Shown here piece after piece: positions 23,192-34,479 of a DNA stretch of 64,000 nucleotides. This stretch comes from Aporrectodea caliginosa. Lineage: Eukaryota; Annelida; Clitellata; Crassiclitellata; Lumbricidae. The notes beneath the pieces were generated by a model that saw only the letters and a program-made list of their open reading frames with translations, was not told where the DNA came from and did no database searches. The stretch covers positions 899,001-963,000 of the forward strand of contig JACEVL010000481.1 in assembly GCA_020284085.1 (NCBI GenBank), given 5' to 3'. Position 1 is the first letter of the stretch; the number at the start of each line of letters is the position of its first letter. The position numbers and the translations under genes are program-made.

Positions 23192-23356
23192 CTGACCCAT
23201 TTCTTGGACCGGTTGGACGAGCTCCTCGCTGGCACTCACAGGTTCTGAATCAGCATATCCAAAGCAGAGGGTAGCTTCGTTGATCCAGCTGATGACGTTG
23301 CGTTCGATCCGAGTCATACCCTCCAACTTCTGTCCGGGATCCGTGTGGGGCCTTTC
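23192..23356 (-). CDS. Candidate exon, unknown protein
   Basis: A 165-nt, phase 0-0 minus-strand segment between acceptor ACTATAG and donor GTCATA. It encodes ERPHTDPGQKLEGM, TRIERNVISWINEA and TLCFGYADSEPVSA. It looks coding by composition but matches no family I know. A second frame from the same acceptor is open to a stop at about 23266. It may belong to the death-domain gene that starts at 34479. Confidence 0.35.
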
Positions 23357-23670
23357 CTATAGTACAGTGTAAAGAAAGACACTCAAGTAAGACGATGCAT
23401 TGAGCTGCAGAGACAGATTACGCAAGGGTTACTCTCAAGTCCAATCCAAACTGTTGCTACTTCTACAGCAGCGTTGACGTAATCGACAACACGGGATATT
23501 TTGTACTCAACACTTTGGGGTTAATCCTGAAAAATATGCTTACTCTAACGTATTTTATTTTTCACGCATTTCCAAATTACGAAGAAAGTAGGCTAACCTT
23601 TCAAAAATATTGTGCCTATCAGAGTTAATTTATATCTGATTTTGTTCATTTTAAGAAATTTAGAAAGTAT

Positions 23671-23785
23671 ACGCCCGAAATTGCATCGGCTTCCTCTGCC
23701 CCTAGAACATCTCATCGGATCTATACGACCGAAATTACCCCGGCTTTCCCTACAGCTAAGACATCTCAACAGCTCAATGCATATT
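23671..23785 (-). repeat. Tandem duplication of about 57 bp
   Basis: Two diverged direct copies sharing CGAAATT-C--CGGCTT and GA-CATCTCA. On the minus strand they give the repeated peptide RC-S---SR-NFGRI. The duplication lies at the 3' end of the candidate exon 23754-23922. Confidence 0.6.
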
Positions 23786-23922
23786 TTATGAGTGATGGTC
23801 TTAGATTCCAGATGATCCGGATCTGTTACAGCCTTTACCAAGCCATCCAGGAAGCTATGCCTGTCGACCTGCTTGAGCTTGAAGCGAACCATGCTGTGGT
23901 GAGCCGGGCCGACGCTGGATGG
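23754..23922 (-). CDS. Candidate exon, unknown helical protein
   Basis: A minus-strand open segment encoding MVRFKLKQVDRHSFLDGLVK and AVTDPDHLESKTITHKICIE, predicted helical. The acceptor AGCAG has a poor pyrimidine tract and the donor is ambiguous (phase 1). The exon fits the preceding one (25033-24880) only if that exon ends in phase 0. Tentative. Confidence 0.35.
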
Positions 23923-24879
23923 CTGCTTTCTTTTACATAGCTATAGGCCTACATGTAGCCTAATTTATTGACATGAGCTTTATCAGCAACAACTCATGTA
24001 TGGGTATATCACATAACAGTCGCATTACAGCTTAATGGACCTTATAATTTATGTAGGCCTATATACGCAGTGAATAGGTCTAATTAAATTACATTAGCCT
24101 ATACTAAAAGTATAAGTCCGTGCGTCATAAGGTGCATTATATTATGCTACTATTTTCCTCTGTTTCTGGACATTCATGTAGCGCCTTTATTCCTATCAGA
24201 TGGGCCTCAAAGGTAACAAGTTAGAGTTGTTAGACGTGACACACTTGCAGCTTGAGCGGCTTTATACATACTCCTTATAGATTAGCCTTGAAGTCACAGA
24301 CTCTTGTGCGACTTCGCTATGTCCAACTACTGTAGGCCTACATCTTTCAAAGAAGTGCAGTCTCCGTTCCCTTAATTTTCATCCTTTGCCTAAAGAGTCG
24401 CATACATGTAGGCCAACGTTGCTATGAACCTGACCTTATCTGCCTATTTGATTTTGTTTTGCCTGAGCGGCTGTCAATAAGCTTGTTTCCACGACTTAGC
24501 TGTTTGGTGGCGCTGAAGAAATCCAAAGATTACGATTACCATAGAAATATAATATAGTTAAATGCACATTTAAGGCTTACCGATGCGTTAGTGTAATACA
24601 AGTGTATGTCGACTTGCACGCCCTATAAAAAGCAACAACATTTCGTAGGTTAAATACATAAATACTAGACCTAATATTATGTCAGAGTCTTTGCCAATGC
24701 ATTCGAGATTCAAATCCCTGTGTAACTGTAAAATGTAAATGTAAGTGCATAATGTGCAATTTTAGTACAGCCATATAACTCACCCAGGAACAAGATTGTT
24801 GTGCCCGTAAAGGCAAATTTATTATTATGTTTCATTCAAAATGAGAGTAAGTTCTCCGTTAGCTTTCAGTTAACAGAAC

Positions 24880-25033
24880 CTAGTGAAACTGACACTTTTA
24901 GGCTTAATAGGCCTCCAATGGTCTCCAGGATGTTCCCATTCACGCTGCCCGACTTTGAAAGGTAGTTTCCAATTTGAACGGCAACGAATATGTGCTGGAG
25001 CAGATGGGTAGTCTCGTCGCTGCCGAGATCTAG
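24880..25033 (-). CDS. Candidate exon 3 of death-domain gene (34479)
   Basis: Acceptor after a T-rich tract (TTGTTCCCTGTTGGAAAG), entered in phase 0 as required by the previous exon. It encodes LDLGSDETTHLLQHIFVAVQ and IGNYLSKSGSVNGNILETIG, predicted helical. A donor GTTCTG follows. An overlapping frame (74 codons) is open too and cannot be ruled out. Confidence 0.45.
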
Positions 25034-25957
25034 CTTTCCAACAGGGAACAAAATCCAACACGGATGTGCTCAGCACTGTGACATCCCACGCCAATTAGCG
25101 ACCTCTGATCCAATATATTGTTGTAATCCCCACATCTCGTTTGTCATTGGATCTAGATACTAGTAGATAGGCCACTGGACTTTTAGATGGCTGGTGTTTG
25201 GCTAATCACATGATTGATCATAGCCTGCCATTGTTGCCTCTCTGTCCTCCATTAATAGGCCTACATGGGAATCCGTTAACAGATCGTCACGTGCACATGC
25301 TTCACTATCACACCGCAAGATTCACGTGATACGATTCCCAAACTCGGTTGTTGTTCTTCGTGTTTCTCGTGCTATTCGTCATCCGTCCGTTGAAATGGTG
25401 AGCGTCAGAGGCCAGTCTTCTGAATATGCAAGATGACGGCACGGCTAAACATCGGGGCTTCATCTGCGCAATCAGTTCCTCTTTCTCACAGCCTTGAAGT
25501 TCATAAAATCAGTAGAAAGGCCTATGCTGCTCTTCCATGCTATTTGCATATTAGCCTTTTGTTCGACGGGAAGAGAGTATTCCCTAATAGGCCTATTATT
25601 ATTTTATTAGATGTCACGTTGACTCATAGGCCCTATTATTATTTTATCAATCAATCAGTCAGTCACTTAATCAATCAATTTTTTTATTGAAACCACTTTA
25701 ATACTACTAAAAAGCTGGTAATAAACTAGACTCATATATTTTGAAATTCGAGATTGCATTTTTTAGTGTAAATTTTTTAATAAATGATTCTACATGTATT
25801 GAGCCATTTTGTTTCTTTTTGTAGGGGGTTGTTCTGGGATTGTTGACATAATTTTTAGGGGTCCGTCAATGTTTGACAGTTGTTGACAAAGGGGAGGGGT
25901 CAAAAACTGCCTAAAATTTGTTGACATAATTAATTGACTACCCTACTACTACTACTG

Positions 25958-26043
<86 letters not shown>

Positions 26044-26065
26044 GCTGCTGCTGCTACTACTACTG

Positions 26066-26159
<94 letters not shown>

Positions 26160-26335
26160 CTACTACTACTACAAAACTACTACTACTACTACCACCACTA
26201 CTACTACCACCACTACACTACCACCACCACCACCACAAACCACCACCACCACCACCACCACCGCCACCACCGCCGCCACCACCGCCGCCGCCGCCACCGC
26301 CGCCGCCACCGCCACCGCCACCACCACCACCACTG

Positions 26336-26374
<39 letters not shown>

Positions 26375-29300
26375 CCGCCGCCGCCGCCGCCACCACCACC
26401 ACCACCACCGCCGCCGCCGCCGCCACCACCACCACCACCGCCGCCGCCGCCGCCACCACCACCGCCACCGCCGCCACCACCACCACCACCGCCGCCGCCA
26501 CCGCCGCCACCACCACCGCCTCCCGCCACCACCACCGCCGCCGCTGCCACCGCCACCACCACCACCACCACCACCACCACCACCACCACCACCGTTACAA
26601 CCTCGGCTGTGGCTGTCTCGATCAGGTACGTCGATACATATTTTGGTTAATTCGATGAGAAGTATTAAGTAGTACCTTGAAGTTCCTAGCTGGTGAATTC
26701 CAGGTGATATCCTGATCATCACCAGGTCCTGTCGATCGAGCCAAAAGCAGGTTCAGGATTTTCTCCCTCTGAGTCATTTTGAATCCGTGAGTGCGATAGA
26801 TGTTTGGACGAATGACGTCGACCAATGGCTTTCCACCTGGAACGTTTCTCGTATTATTAAGCTTATATGGTCCATTTGCATTGTTTTCCCTCTCGTATAT
26901 CACGATGTCCAGTGATAGGATACCTACAAGCAGTATGTATATCCACGTTTCATCAGTGATTGAATGCTTGTCGAATTAGGTAAGGTAGTCTAATATGATA
27001 TAAAAGAAGGCAAGATAAGACTAAAGAGGCAAAGTAATGTGATGCAAAGTAAGGTAACGTAAAGTAATGCAAGTGCAATCAATGTAGGGTAAGATAAGAT
27101 TAGATAGGAGTTGATAAAATATGGTATTGCTTCGAAGTTATAGTATTAATAAGTTATGCAAAAGCAATCACACGCAAGCGTCCTTAAGGGATTCCATACA
27201 CTCTCCATTTAAAATGCTGTCGTCGAGCTTGAAGGCTTTCTGCTGAATATCTTGACCATAAAATTGGAAGTTGACTAAACTACATCAGATATTGAAGTGG
27301 CTGAACAAATTATTTCCAATTTCATGCGATGAACCTGAATTCGAGATACTAAAATAAGCGAAACACCAACAGATGCATCCAACGTTATTCACTGTGGGCC
27401 TACGCACTGTTTTGCATACTGATCAAATTCCGGTTCTTAATCACAGTTAACATCATGCAGACCAACGTAGGGAGAGCGCTGTTATTAGGTGTTCCCTAAG
27501 CTGCTGTATATAAATATATATTACAAGTACGAGACGTTCAAGTGGAAGCAGAAGAGCTAAGCTTACTTGAACGGTACGTGTAAATCTTATGGTATATAAT
27601 GTACATGTATGGATGACTGTGTAAATGAGCGAATGAATGAATGGAATGAGCGAATGAAGGCACGTGAATGAATAAACTAACCAGTGAATAAATCAATTTA
27701 TAAATACACAGATAAATCAATCAAACTATGTACTCGCTCGCTCACCCATTCACTCACCATGGGCGCCCGTACTTTGGGTCAAGATGGGGCACTTGCCATC
27801 TTCATGGATTTTGAATCAAAATATGTAAAATTAAGAATATTATTAATTTTAAATAGTTAATAGGCTATTCTGACATTTCGTTTGCTGCTTGGTGACTTAA
27901 ACAAAAGAACTCTGGTACATTAAGGTAAAGACATCGGATTAATTATCAGTTAAACAACATGACAGTAAGTAATTATAGCATGCAGTGACGGCCAGTTTGG
28001 CACTAGGCCTACATACTACATGACGGGTAAAATTCATTACAGAATGTTTTCGATGTCTGTTCCGAGTAGGATTATGGGGAGTGACTGAGAGCAAAAAGGT
28101 ACGAGTATCTAAGCTGCTGGAAGGGAGAATATTTTGCACATACGAACATACATTTGTAGTTGAAATCCAGTTTGATACTTTGACACTTCAACGGACTTGG
28201 CATTAATACGCTGATAGGATCGGACAAAATGAGGACGGCGATAGCGTGGTGGTTGAATTGTCAATGTCTAAAGTGTCTATTGGCTATTAGTGGCAAGTGG
28301 TGGCTATTATAACTTCTACGGTCCGACGTAGAGTTCCAAATATCTGCATCTCCATGTGTGGATCCGAGTGACGATACAAGAATTAATTGCAATGGCCGAG
28401 ATCGAAACGTAGCCTAAAAAATTATTAGAAATGAATAAAATCTATTTTCTAACGCAGGACCTATCTAAATAAATCGATAGGGGGCCTATTTACAACGAGT
28501 CTAAACTTGCGTTTAGAGTTGGAAGTTCTAGCCTCTTCGTGGTTGCAGCCTTATAAGGGCCTACAGGGCCGATTACGGACTATGTAGTTTGTGTGTGATG
28601 AGTAATAATATTGTGGTTATAAGTGCTAGTGTCCTGTTCAAGATAACTCGTCAGAAGTGCCCTCGACTTGACTAAACAAGGAGACAATCGAATATAATGA
28701 CCTCAAACCGTTTGTTAAATAGATAAATAGATAGGGGAAGTGTCATATGCATCGATTATATACTTAACCTGTTTAAGTTTTAGTAGGAGTGTTAGTTTGG
28801 CTTTTAGATTTATGTATGTAAATTATATTAGAATATATAGGTTGGACTCTACTGATTGGACTTTATATTTAGGTATGAACACTTGAACCAATAGCAATGT
28901 ATTGGAACAGTCTATTTTATGTTCACATTATCGTGTTATTCGAGTGTCAAGAATAAAGCGGTCGCTCACAAGTTGTTGTCGAGTACGGACTCTGATGTGT
29001 TGTGACTATCACACGTGGTGGTAGTTCACATTTGGCGCAGCCGACAGGATCGGCCAGCTAGACAGGTGGGAGTGTCCATCCCTGTCTACGAAAGACGACC
29101 GAGGAGAGACGAAGCGTGTTCGTCTGCGTTGTGTTACAACGGTGCTTTACAACAAGAAGTCGACGTTGGTTCGACGAAGGTTTAGACAGACAAAAACGTC
29201 AATAATTTGTCTGGTCTGAGTGGTCGAGTGGGACGAACCACAGCTCGAACTCAGACGTGGTGGTCTACAGTTGTCGGTAAATGAGTGTGACGAGGGCTGA

Positions 29301-32300
29301 TCATATCTAGGTCCGAGTCACATTTCATTTAGACTTCTGTTTGACGTGGGTGTGGTTTTGGAGGCCAAGCTGTTTTCGGAGGAGGATTCAGACGAAGCCA
29401 AGCTGTACGGGTCGTGCCTAGTCAACAGTGCCAGCAGTGCCAAGCAGACGGAAGGTTCGGTTCCTGGGTGCAGTGGTCCAATTCTGCAGGTGGGCGTATT
29501 CGAAGGACAAGTCCATACGCCGGTGGTCAAGTCGAGTCTCGGAGGTGAAGGAGCAACGACTGGTGAGAAGTCTGGAGTCACGGTCAACAGACGACGGCGG
29601 TGAAGAAGAAAGACTTCTGTGGGGAAGATAAGTCTACCCATTTCATTCTATGCTTGCAGAACAGTTAGTGTTGGTGTAGAATTTGTGTTTGTTTCATTGT
29701 CATTTTTCGTAAAACGAATTTGTCAAGATGGAACATTTGTCTGCTGACAAACGTGCTGAAATTAAGAAAATGTCCACTGAAAGAGTGAGACAAAAGCTTG
29801 TAGGGTATGGTAAGTCAGAGGAAGTGTTGTTAACTCTGGAGCGAGAAGTTCTGTTGGAGGAGTTGGCTAATGAATGGTTGAAAGAAGAAATGGAAGAGGG
29901 TGAAGGTGCTGTAGCACATTTTGAAGATGTGAAAAGGGAGGCGGAGAATGAAATGGCGTTACGAAGAGAGGAACTGGCGCTGAAAAGAGAGGAGCTATTG
30001 TGGAGAAGAGAGAAGGATGAAAAGGAAAGGGAGTTGAGAAAGCAGGAGATGGAATTGCAGAGGCTGCAATTGAAACAGATGGAGGCAGAAAGAGTGGAAA
30101 GACAGAAAAGGGAAGAAAAGATGGAGGCAGAAATGGCGGAAAGACGGAGAAAGGAAGAAAAGATGGAAGCAGAAATGTCGGAAACGAAGAAAAAGAAAGA
30201 GAAGGAGGAGGAGTCTCCTATCAATAAGATGAAAAAGTTAGGTGATGCTATGAAACATGTATTACCTCGCATGCCTATGGATCTTGCGGAGATTCCGCTG
30301 TATTTTGAAACTGTAGAGAATACATTCAAGAGTTTTCTGGTCGAGAGGGCCTATTGGGTTAAATTGCTTTTACCTTTAATGACCTACAAAGCTAGGGCAG
30401 TGTTGAACAGATTAGCATACCAAGATCAGGATGATTATGATCGTGTAAAAGAGTATATTCTCAAAGAGTTTAAACTTACTCCTCGAGAATACAGAGCAAA
30501 ATTCATGGAGGCAAAGAAAATGCCTGATGAAACTTTTACATTGTTCAATACAAGGTTAAAGAATTTGTTTAACTATTACGTGCGTAGTAGGAATGTGAAG
30601 CAAGATTTTGTTAAATTGTGTGACTTGATGGTGGCTGATCGATTGAAAGAGTCGTTGTCGCCTGGTCCTTTGCAATTTGTCTTGATGAAAGAGGGAACTG
30701 AGTGTTTGACATCTGATGCTGTTGCTGATTTGGCAGATTTGCATGTGAATAATAGGATTGGGTACGTAGGTTTTCATAAATCTGTTGCTGATGAGTCACG
30801 GACAATCGATGATAACATGTACCAAGGTAATGGTCAAGGTTACAGAGAGATGAAGAAAGGTTTTGTTGAGAAGAATGAGAGAAGGTGTTTAGATTGTGGA
30901 AGTTATTCACATCTAAGTAAGGATTGTATGAAAAGGCAATTGAAGGAAAAGATGGTGAATAGAAGCAAGTATGTGGAACCGGTAGTGAAGAAAGGTTTTG
31001 AAGAGAAGAATGAGAGAAAGTGTTTTGCATGCGGTAGTTATTCGCATTTAATTAAGGATTGTGCAAAGAGGCAGTCGAGAGAAGTGTCTGCCAGAGCTTG
31101 TGTATTGGAGGAAGAAGAAAGGCCTGTGATGGAGGTAATTAATAGGCCAGTAGGATGGCCAAATGAAGTATCAGCCAGAGCTTGTGTACTGGAAGAACCA
31201 GAAAGGCCTGTATACAAAGTGTTGTTTGAGAATCCTAAATATGAATTTGTAAGGTATGATGGAACGCAGCCAAAGATGGCTATAGAGGTAATTAATAGGC
31301 CTGAATTTGAAGATGAATTGGAGGTTGAAACGCAACCTAACATTGTGATGAAATGTGCGTTGGAAGAAGAGAAGAAAGTGGAACAGGAAGTGAATGAAGA
31401 GAGAGAAGAGAGGGTGGACTGTTGTAATGCTAATTTGGTGTTGAAAAAGGCAACTTTACAACATGTTGATATTGAAATTAATGTGGATGTAATGCATAAG
31501 AGGAAAGTGAAATGTTTGGTTGATTCGGGAACTGAAATTCCTGTAGTAAGTAAGGAAGTACATGTACTCAAAGGTGTGAATTTGGACGAAATGGGTGAAG
31601 TGAGTATTCAGTGTGTTGTTGGAAAACCGGTTGTGGCAAAATTAATTAAGCTAGAAGTGCGGCTGGTTAATGTGGATTGTGACAATAACTATTTCAAGCT
31701 ATGTAATGCTGGACAATACATGTCTGTGGTTTGTGCTGTTGTTGACGATATGTCAGGAAGGGAAACTTTAATGTTGCACCAGAGCTGATTGCAGAATTGA
31801 AGTTGTTGTCAGAAATTTCAAGTACTGATGCTGAAGTTCAGGCAAACGTGTTGATTCAGGATGGATCAAGTGCAATTGTACAGGATATGACTAAGGAAGT
31901 GAGTCAAGAGACAGAGGAAGTGGAAGTGGAGATAGAACACTTGGACTGGGAAAATTTGTGTAGCCATAGTGAAGTTAAAGGTGAGGAAGGTAACGTATTG
32001 CAACATGAGCAACCATTACAACAGTCTTTGGAGTTTTTAGATTTCATGGAACGTGAGGAAGGTGATGTAGGCAATGTGTTGCCTGATGAACAACCAGTAC
32101 AGCAGTACGTGGGTTTGTTGGATTTAGCGAAACGTGACGTAGGTAAGGAAGGTGATGGGTTACTGCATGAACATGGTTCTATGGGTGGATTAGTAGTTGG
32201 TAAAGAGGAGGACTTCGAAAGGAGTGATGAGGTGCAAATGAAGGATGACATGGAAGGGCAACTGTTGCAGATTGAAACGAGTGAACATGATGTTAAGGTG

Positions 32301-34479
32301 ATACAACATAAACTGTTGATTGATTCAGTAATTGAAGGTGTTGATTATTGTGCTGATAAATCTGTCTTTTGTGCTGTAGCAAAGCAGGAGGTGGAACTGT
32401 ATGGTGACTTTGTGACGTGGGAGTTTGCTGATGTACCGCTGATCTATCGATCTGAGGTGGAACGACGGAGTGACGATCTGATCAACAACGGCATAGTCAA
32501 ACCTTCGACTGGTCTTATGGAAAGTCTGTTGGGTTTGGTCAAGAAGAAGGATCAATTGCTTCGCTTGATATATGATGTTAAATGCAGAAATGTTTTTGTT
32601 TATTATCAATACTCGAGGCCTGTTGTTGATGAGATTGTCATGAGTGTCGTAATTGTTGTGTTTGTAGTTTGGTACAGAGAGTTGATACAAGGCTTTATGA
32701 AAGTTGTGAAGTGTTTGGCACGTGTAAAAGGAAAGGAGTTAGAGAGTTTGTTTCGGATTGAAGAAAAGCAGAAGGAAGTTGATTCTTGGAAATATTGTTT
32801 ATGTTATAGTGTCATGTGTGGAGTCTTTCGATTGGATCATGTTTTGAATGTGTACTGTGATAGCGGTGGTGAATTTAGTGTTTTGAAAGGTGCCCAAACA
32901 ATGGGTGAGTCGTTCTCTATGTGGAAAGATGTTTGTGTTGGGAGTATCTGTCGTAGGGTGCGCGGATCCCAATTCTTTGATGTGTTTGAAGATGTCGGAG
33001 TTGGTTAGGTTGGTGCGATAGGGATTGCAATGGTCTGGCAGGATAAGTGTTGTTGTTTGGCTGATGTGTGTGGTGTAGGGGAAACGTAGTTAAGGTTAGT
33101 TGATTTATGTTTGGTTTGTAAATATTTTGTATATAGTTGTTTTGAAGTATTCTTTCTATGTACAAGTTTACAAATGATGTAAAGCATAATTTGTAAACTT
33201 AAAGAGATGGAAAGAGGTAATGTCATATGCATCGATTATATACTTAACCTGTTTAAGTTTTAGTAGGAGTGTTAGTTTGGCTTTTAGATTTATGTATGTA
33301 AATTATATTAGAATATATAGGTTGGACTCTACTGATTGGACTTTATATTTAGGTATGAACACTTGAACCAATAGCAATGTATTGGAACAGTCTATTTTAT
33401 GTTCACATTATCGTGTTATTCGAGTGTCAAGAATAAAGCAGTCGCTCACAAGTTGTTGTCGAGTACGGACTCTGATGTGTTGTGACTATCACACGTGGTG
33501 GTAGTTCACAGGAAGATTGTACATCGAATGCATAGAGTAAAACGAACCGGTATAGAAAATAATTTAAGCTTTTTGAAGAATATGGTGGACAAATTCGACA
33601 GTGATAGTCGACGCCTTCGGTTTCTCTTTAGATACCGGGATAAACCTACAGTAGGCTACATGAATTTATGCAGAGTCAAACTTTATTTTCTCCAAAACAG
33701 TTAATTACTTACACTATTTGAAGTCTAAAAATATATGCATGTGCTAAAACATTTTCTGGTAATTGTTGGAGTTATGATGTTGTAGGCCTAATGTTGATTT
33801 TCAACTATAATTACACAAATATATCCAAATCCGTACCCCCTTACAAGTATGCCCCATAAACATTCGCCCATATTCTGGACTAGCCAACAGGATCACAACA
33901 GATTTTTGTGCTACATGGTTCTGCCTCCTTGCAAAAATTCATACGGATGCCCATGCCACTCACTCGATCAGTGAGTGAATGAATGAGTAAGTAAGTCAGT
34001 CAGTCAGTCAGTCAGTCAGTCAGTCAGCGCTAGTCAATCAATCAATCAATCACGGTTATGAATGAATGATTGGGCGAGAAAGTAATATATCATTATTCGG
34101 TGTAATCAGTGAATGAATTCCTACCGAGTCTTGCGTTTTCGAGTATAACTAAAGTTTTGTCGAGTCCCATCTCCTGCAGTTTATTGTGGAGCACCAAGAT
34201 CGTACTGCCTTGTTTTTCCATCCAGACGTTAAGCACCTCCAGCCCCAAATACTGAACCCCTTCCTTGTTTAGGACGGCATCCATCTCGGTGGACTGCAGC
34301 AGGTGGCTGGCTAAGATCCTGGACTGCTCCGGAGGGATGGACTGGCCCAGCTTGATGTGTGTGCCATAGTTGTTCTGCGAGATGGTCTTATAGCGTTCCG
34401 TGTATTGAATCTTGTATACGTCGTCGTTTGAGTCTGTCGCCGGCACACGGGTTATGGATGGAGGATAAGGGGCGGCCAT
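24880..34479 (-). CDS. Probable death-domain protein, partial gene
   Basis: At least two exons join in phase: 34479-34125 (exon 1, ending phase 1) and 26923-26676 (ending phase 0). A third candidate is 25033-24880. Exon 1 starts at an ATG in good context (ATCATGG) and contains a six-helix-like stretch (residues about 50-118; LASHLL, LEVLNVWMEKQG, LHNKLQEMGLDKTL) typical of a death domain. Death domains assemble apoptotic and innate-immune signalling complexes (family knowledge). The remainder is unrecognised. The frame is open for about 20 codons above the ATG, so exon 1 could be internal. The long intron contains the LTR retrotransposon and a trinucleotide array. Confidence 0.6.
25942..26594. 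repeat. Compound (CTA)n-(CCA/CCG)n array
   Basis: About 220 bp of CTA triplets with some CTG grade into about 370 bp of CCA and CCG triplets. It produces poly-Leu/poly-Pro, poly-Gly and poly-Val frames up to 238 codons that are repeat artefacts. Confidence 0.97.
26676..26923 (-). CDS. Exon 2 of death-domain gene (34479)
   Basis: A 248-nt exon between acceptor TTGTAG and donor GTACTA. It enters in phase 1 and ends phase 0, fitting exon 1 exactly. It encodes ILSLDIVIYERENNANGPYK, RPNIYRTHGFKMTQREKIL and NLLLARSTGPGDDQDITW. No domain recognised. Confidence 0.6.
26995..28735. other. Intronic or intergenic; low-complexity patches
   Basis: At 26995-27110 a degenerate TAAGGTAA/AAAGTAATG repeat and at 27620-27760 degenerate GAATGA and TCAA repeats. 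Otherwise nothing is recognised up to the LTR retrotransposon. Confidence 0.5.
28741..29030 (+). repeat. 5' LTR
   Basis: 290 bp from TGTCATATGC to GTAGTTCACA, with poly(A) signal AATAAA at 28952-28957. It is identical to the 3' LTR except at 28960. Confidence 0.96.
29031..29055 (+). promoter_or_regulatory. Candidate primer-binding site
   Basis: TTTGGCGCAGCCGACAGGAT directly follows the 5' LTR, the position of the tRNA primer site for minus-strand DNA synthesis. The matching tRNA was not identified. Confidence 0.6.
29728..31788 (+). CDS. Gag-protease polyprotein of LTR retrotransposon
   Basis: 686 codons. Residues about 1-170 form a highly charged coiled coil. Residues about 175-340 resemble the Gypsy capsid fold from which vertebrate SCAN domains derive (LTPREYRAKFMEAKK; MPDETF). 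Two CCHC zinc knuckles (C-x2-C-x4-H-x4-C) lie at residues 387-400 and 432-445 inside a duplicated segment of about 45 residues. EVSARACVLEE and EVINRP are also repeated. A retropepsin active site LVDSG has its Asp at about residue 599. Gag packages the RNA and the protease cuts the polyprotein (family knowledge). The frame is intact, consistent with recent insertion. Confidence 0.9.
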   Translation: MEHLSADKRAEIKKMSTERVRQKLVGYGKSEEVLLTLEREVLLEELANEWLKEEMEEGEGAVAHFEDVKREAENEMALRREELALKREELLWRREKDEKERELRKQEMELQRLQLKQMEAERVERQKREEKMEAEMAERRRKEEKMEAEMSETKKKKEKEEESPINKMKKLGDAMKHVLPRMPMDLAEIPLYFETVENTFKSFLVERAYWVKLLLPLMTYKARAVLNRLAYQDQDDYDRVKEYILKEFKLTPREYRAKFMEAKKMPDETFTLFNTRLKNLFNYYVRSRNVKQDFVKLCDLMVADRLKESLSPGPLQFVLMKEGTECLTSDAVADLADLHVNNRIGYVGFHKSVADESRTIDDNMYQGNGQGYREMKKGFVEKNERRCLDCGSYSHLSKDCMKRQLKEKMVNRSKYVEPVVKKGFEEKNERKCFACGSYSHLIKDCAKRQSREVSARACVLEEEERPVMEVINRPVGWPNEVSARACVLEEPERPVYKVLFENPKYEFVRYDGTQPKMAIEVINRPEFEDELEVETQPNIVMKCALEEEKKVEQEVNEEREERVDCCNANLVLKKATLQHVDIEINVDVMHKRKVKCLVDSGTEIPVVSKEVHVLKGVNLDEMGEVSIQCVVGKPVVAKLIKLEVRLVNVDCDNNYFKLCNAGQYMSVVCAVVDDMSGRETLMLHQS
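31746..33008 (+). pseudogene. Rearranged pol frame of LTR retrotransposon
   Basis: Open in the -1 frame relative to gag-protease, overlapping it at 31746-31788. The first part is acidic with internally repeated segments (LQHEQPLQQ, LPDEQPVQQ). Then comes the start of a Gypsy reverse transcriptase (R-EVERRSDDLINNGIVKPST, GLVKKKD), which breaks off before the catalytic YxDD motif. After about 100 residues comes a segment resembling the region just before the integrase zinc finger. RNase H and the integrase core are missing. The frame stays open to TAG at 33006-33008. Confidence 0.75.
33201..33220 (+). promoter_or_regulatory. Polypurine tract
   Basis: AAAGAGATGGAAAGAGG immediately upstream of the 3' LTR, the expected plus-strand primer for reverse transcription. 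Confidence 0.8.
33221..33510 (+). repeat. 3' LTR
   Basis: 290 bp, one mismatch to the 5' LTR, followed by the GGAAG target duplication. Confidence 0.96.
33516..34124. other. Intronic; TCAG/ATCA microsatellite
   Basis: Holds (TCAG)n and (ATCA)n at 33990-34055. Otherwise no recognised feature before the death-domain exon. Confidence 0.6.
34125..34479 (-). CDS. Exon 1 of death-domain gene
   Basis: ATG at 34479-34477 (MAAPYPPSITRV...) and donor GTAGGA after codon 118 (phase 1). Residues about 50-118 show the helix pattern of a death domain, including the Trp in LNVWMEKQG. The match is weaker than in the 58.9 kb gene. Confidence 0.65.

Larger units (their letters stand above)
28736..33515 (+). 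mobile_element. Young Gypsy-type LTR retrotransposon, pol-deleted
   Basis: Complete insertion flanked by the 5-bp duplication GGAAG (28736-28740 and 33511-33515). The two 290-bp LTRs begin TGT and end ACA and differ at one base (G 28960 versus A 33440). Between them lie a leader, a gag-protease frame and a second frame with only fragments of pol. No complete reverse transcriptase, RNase H or integrase is present, so mobility would need a helper. It lies in a candidate intron of the death-domain gene, in the opposite orientation. Confidence 0.95.

Noticed and set aside
25934..26722. Long frames rich in Leu, Pro, Gly or Val
   Set aside because: They are translations of trinucleotide arrays. 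All six frames are open because the repeat lacks stop codons.
31760..31766. GGGAAAC as a classical -1 slippery site
   Set aside because: The heptamer is in register with the downstream frame, not the gag-protease frame, so standard tandem slippage would not work.
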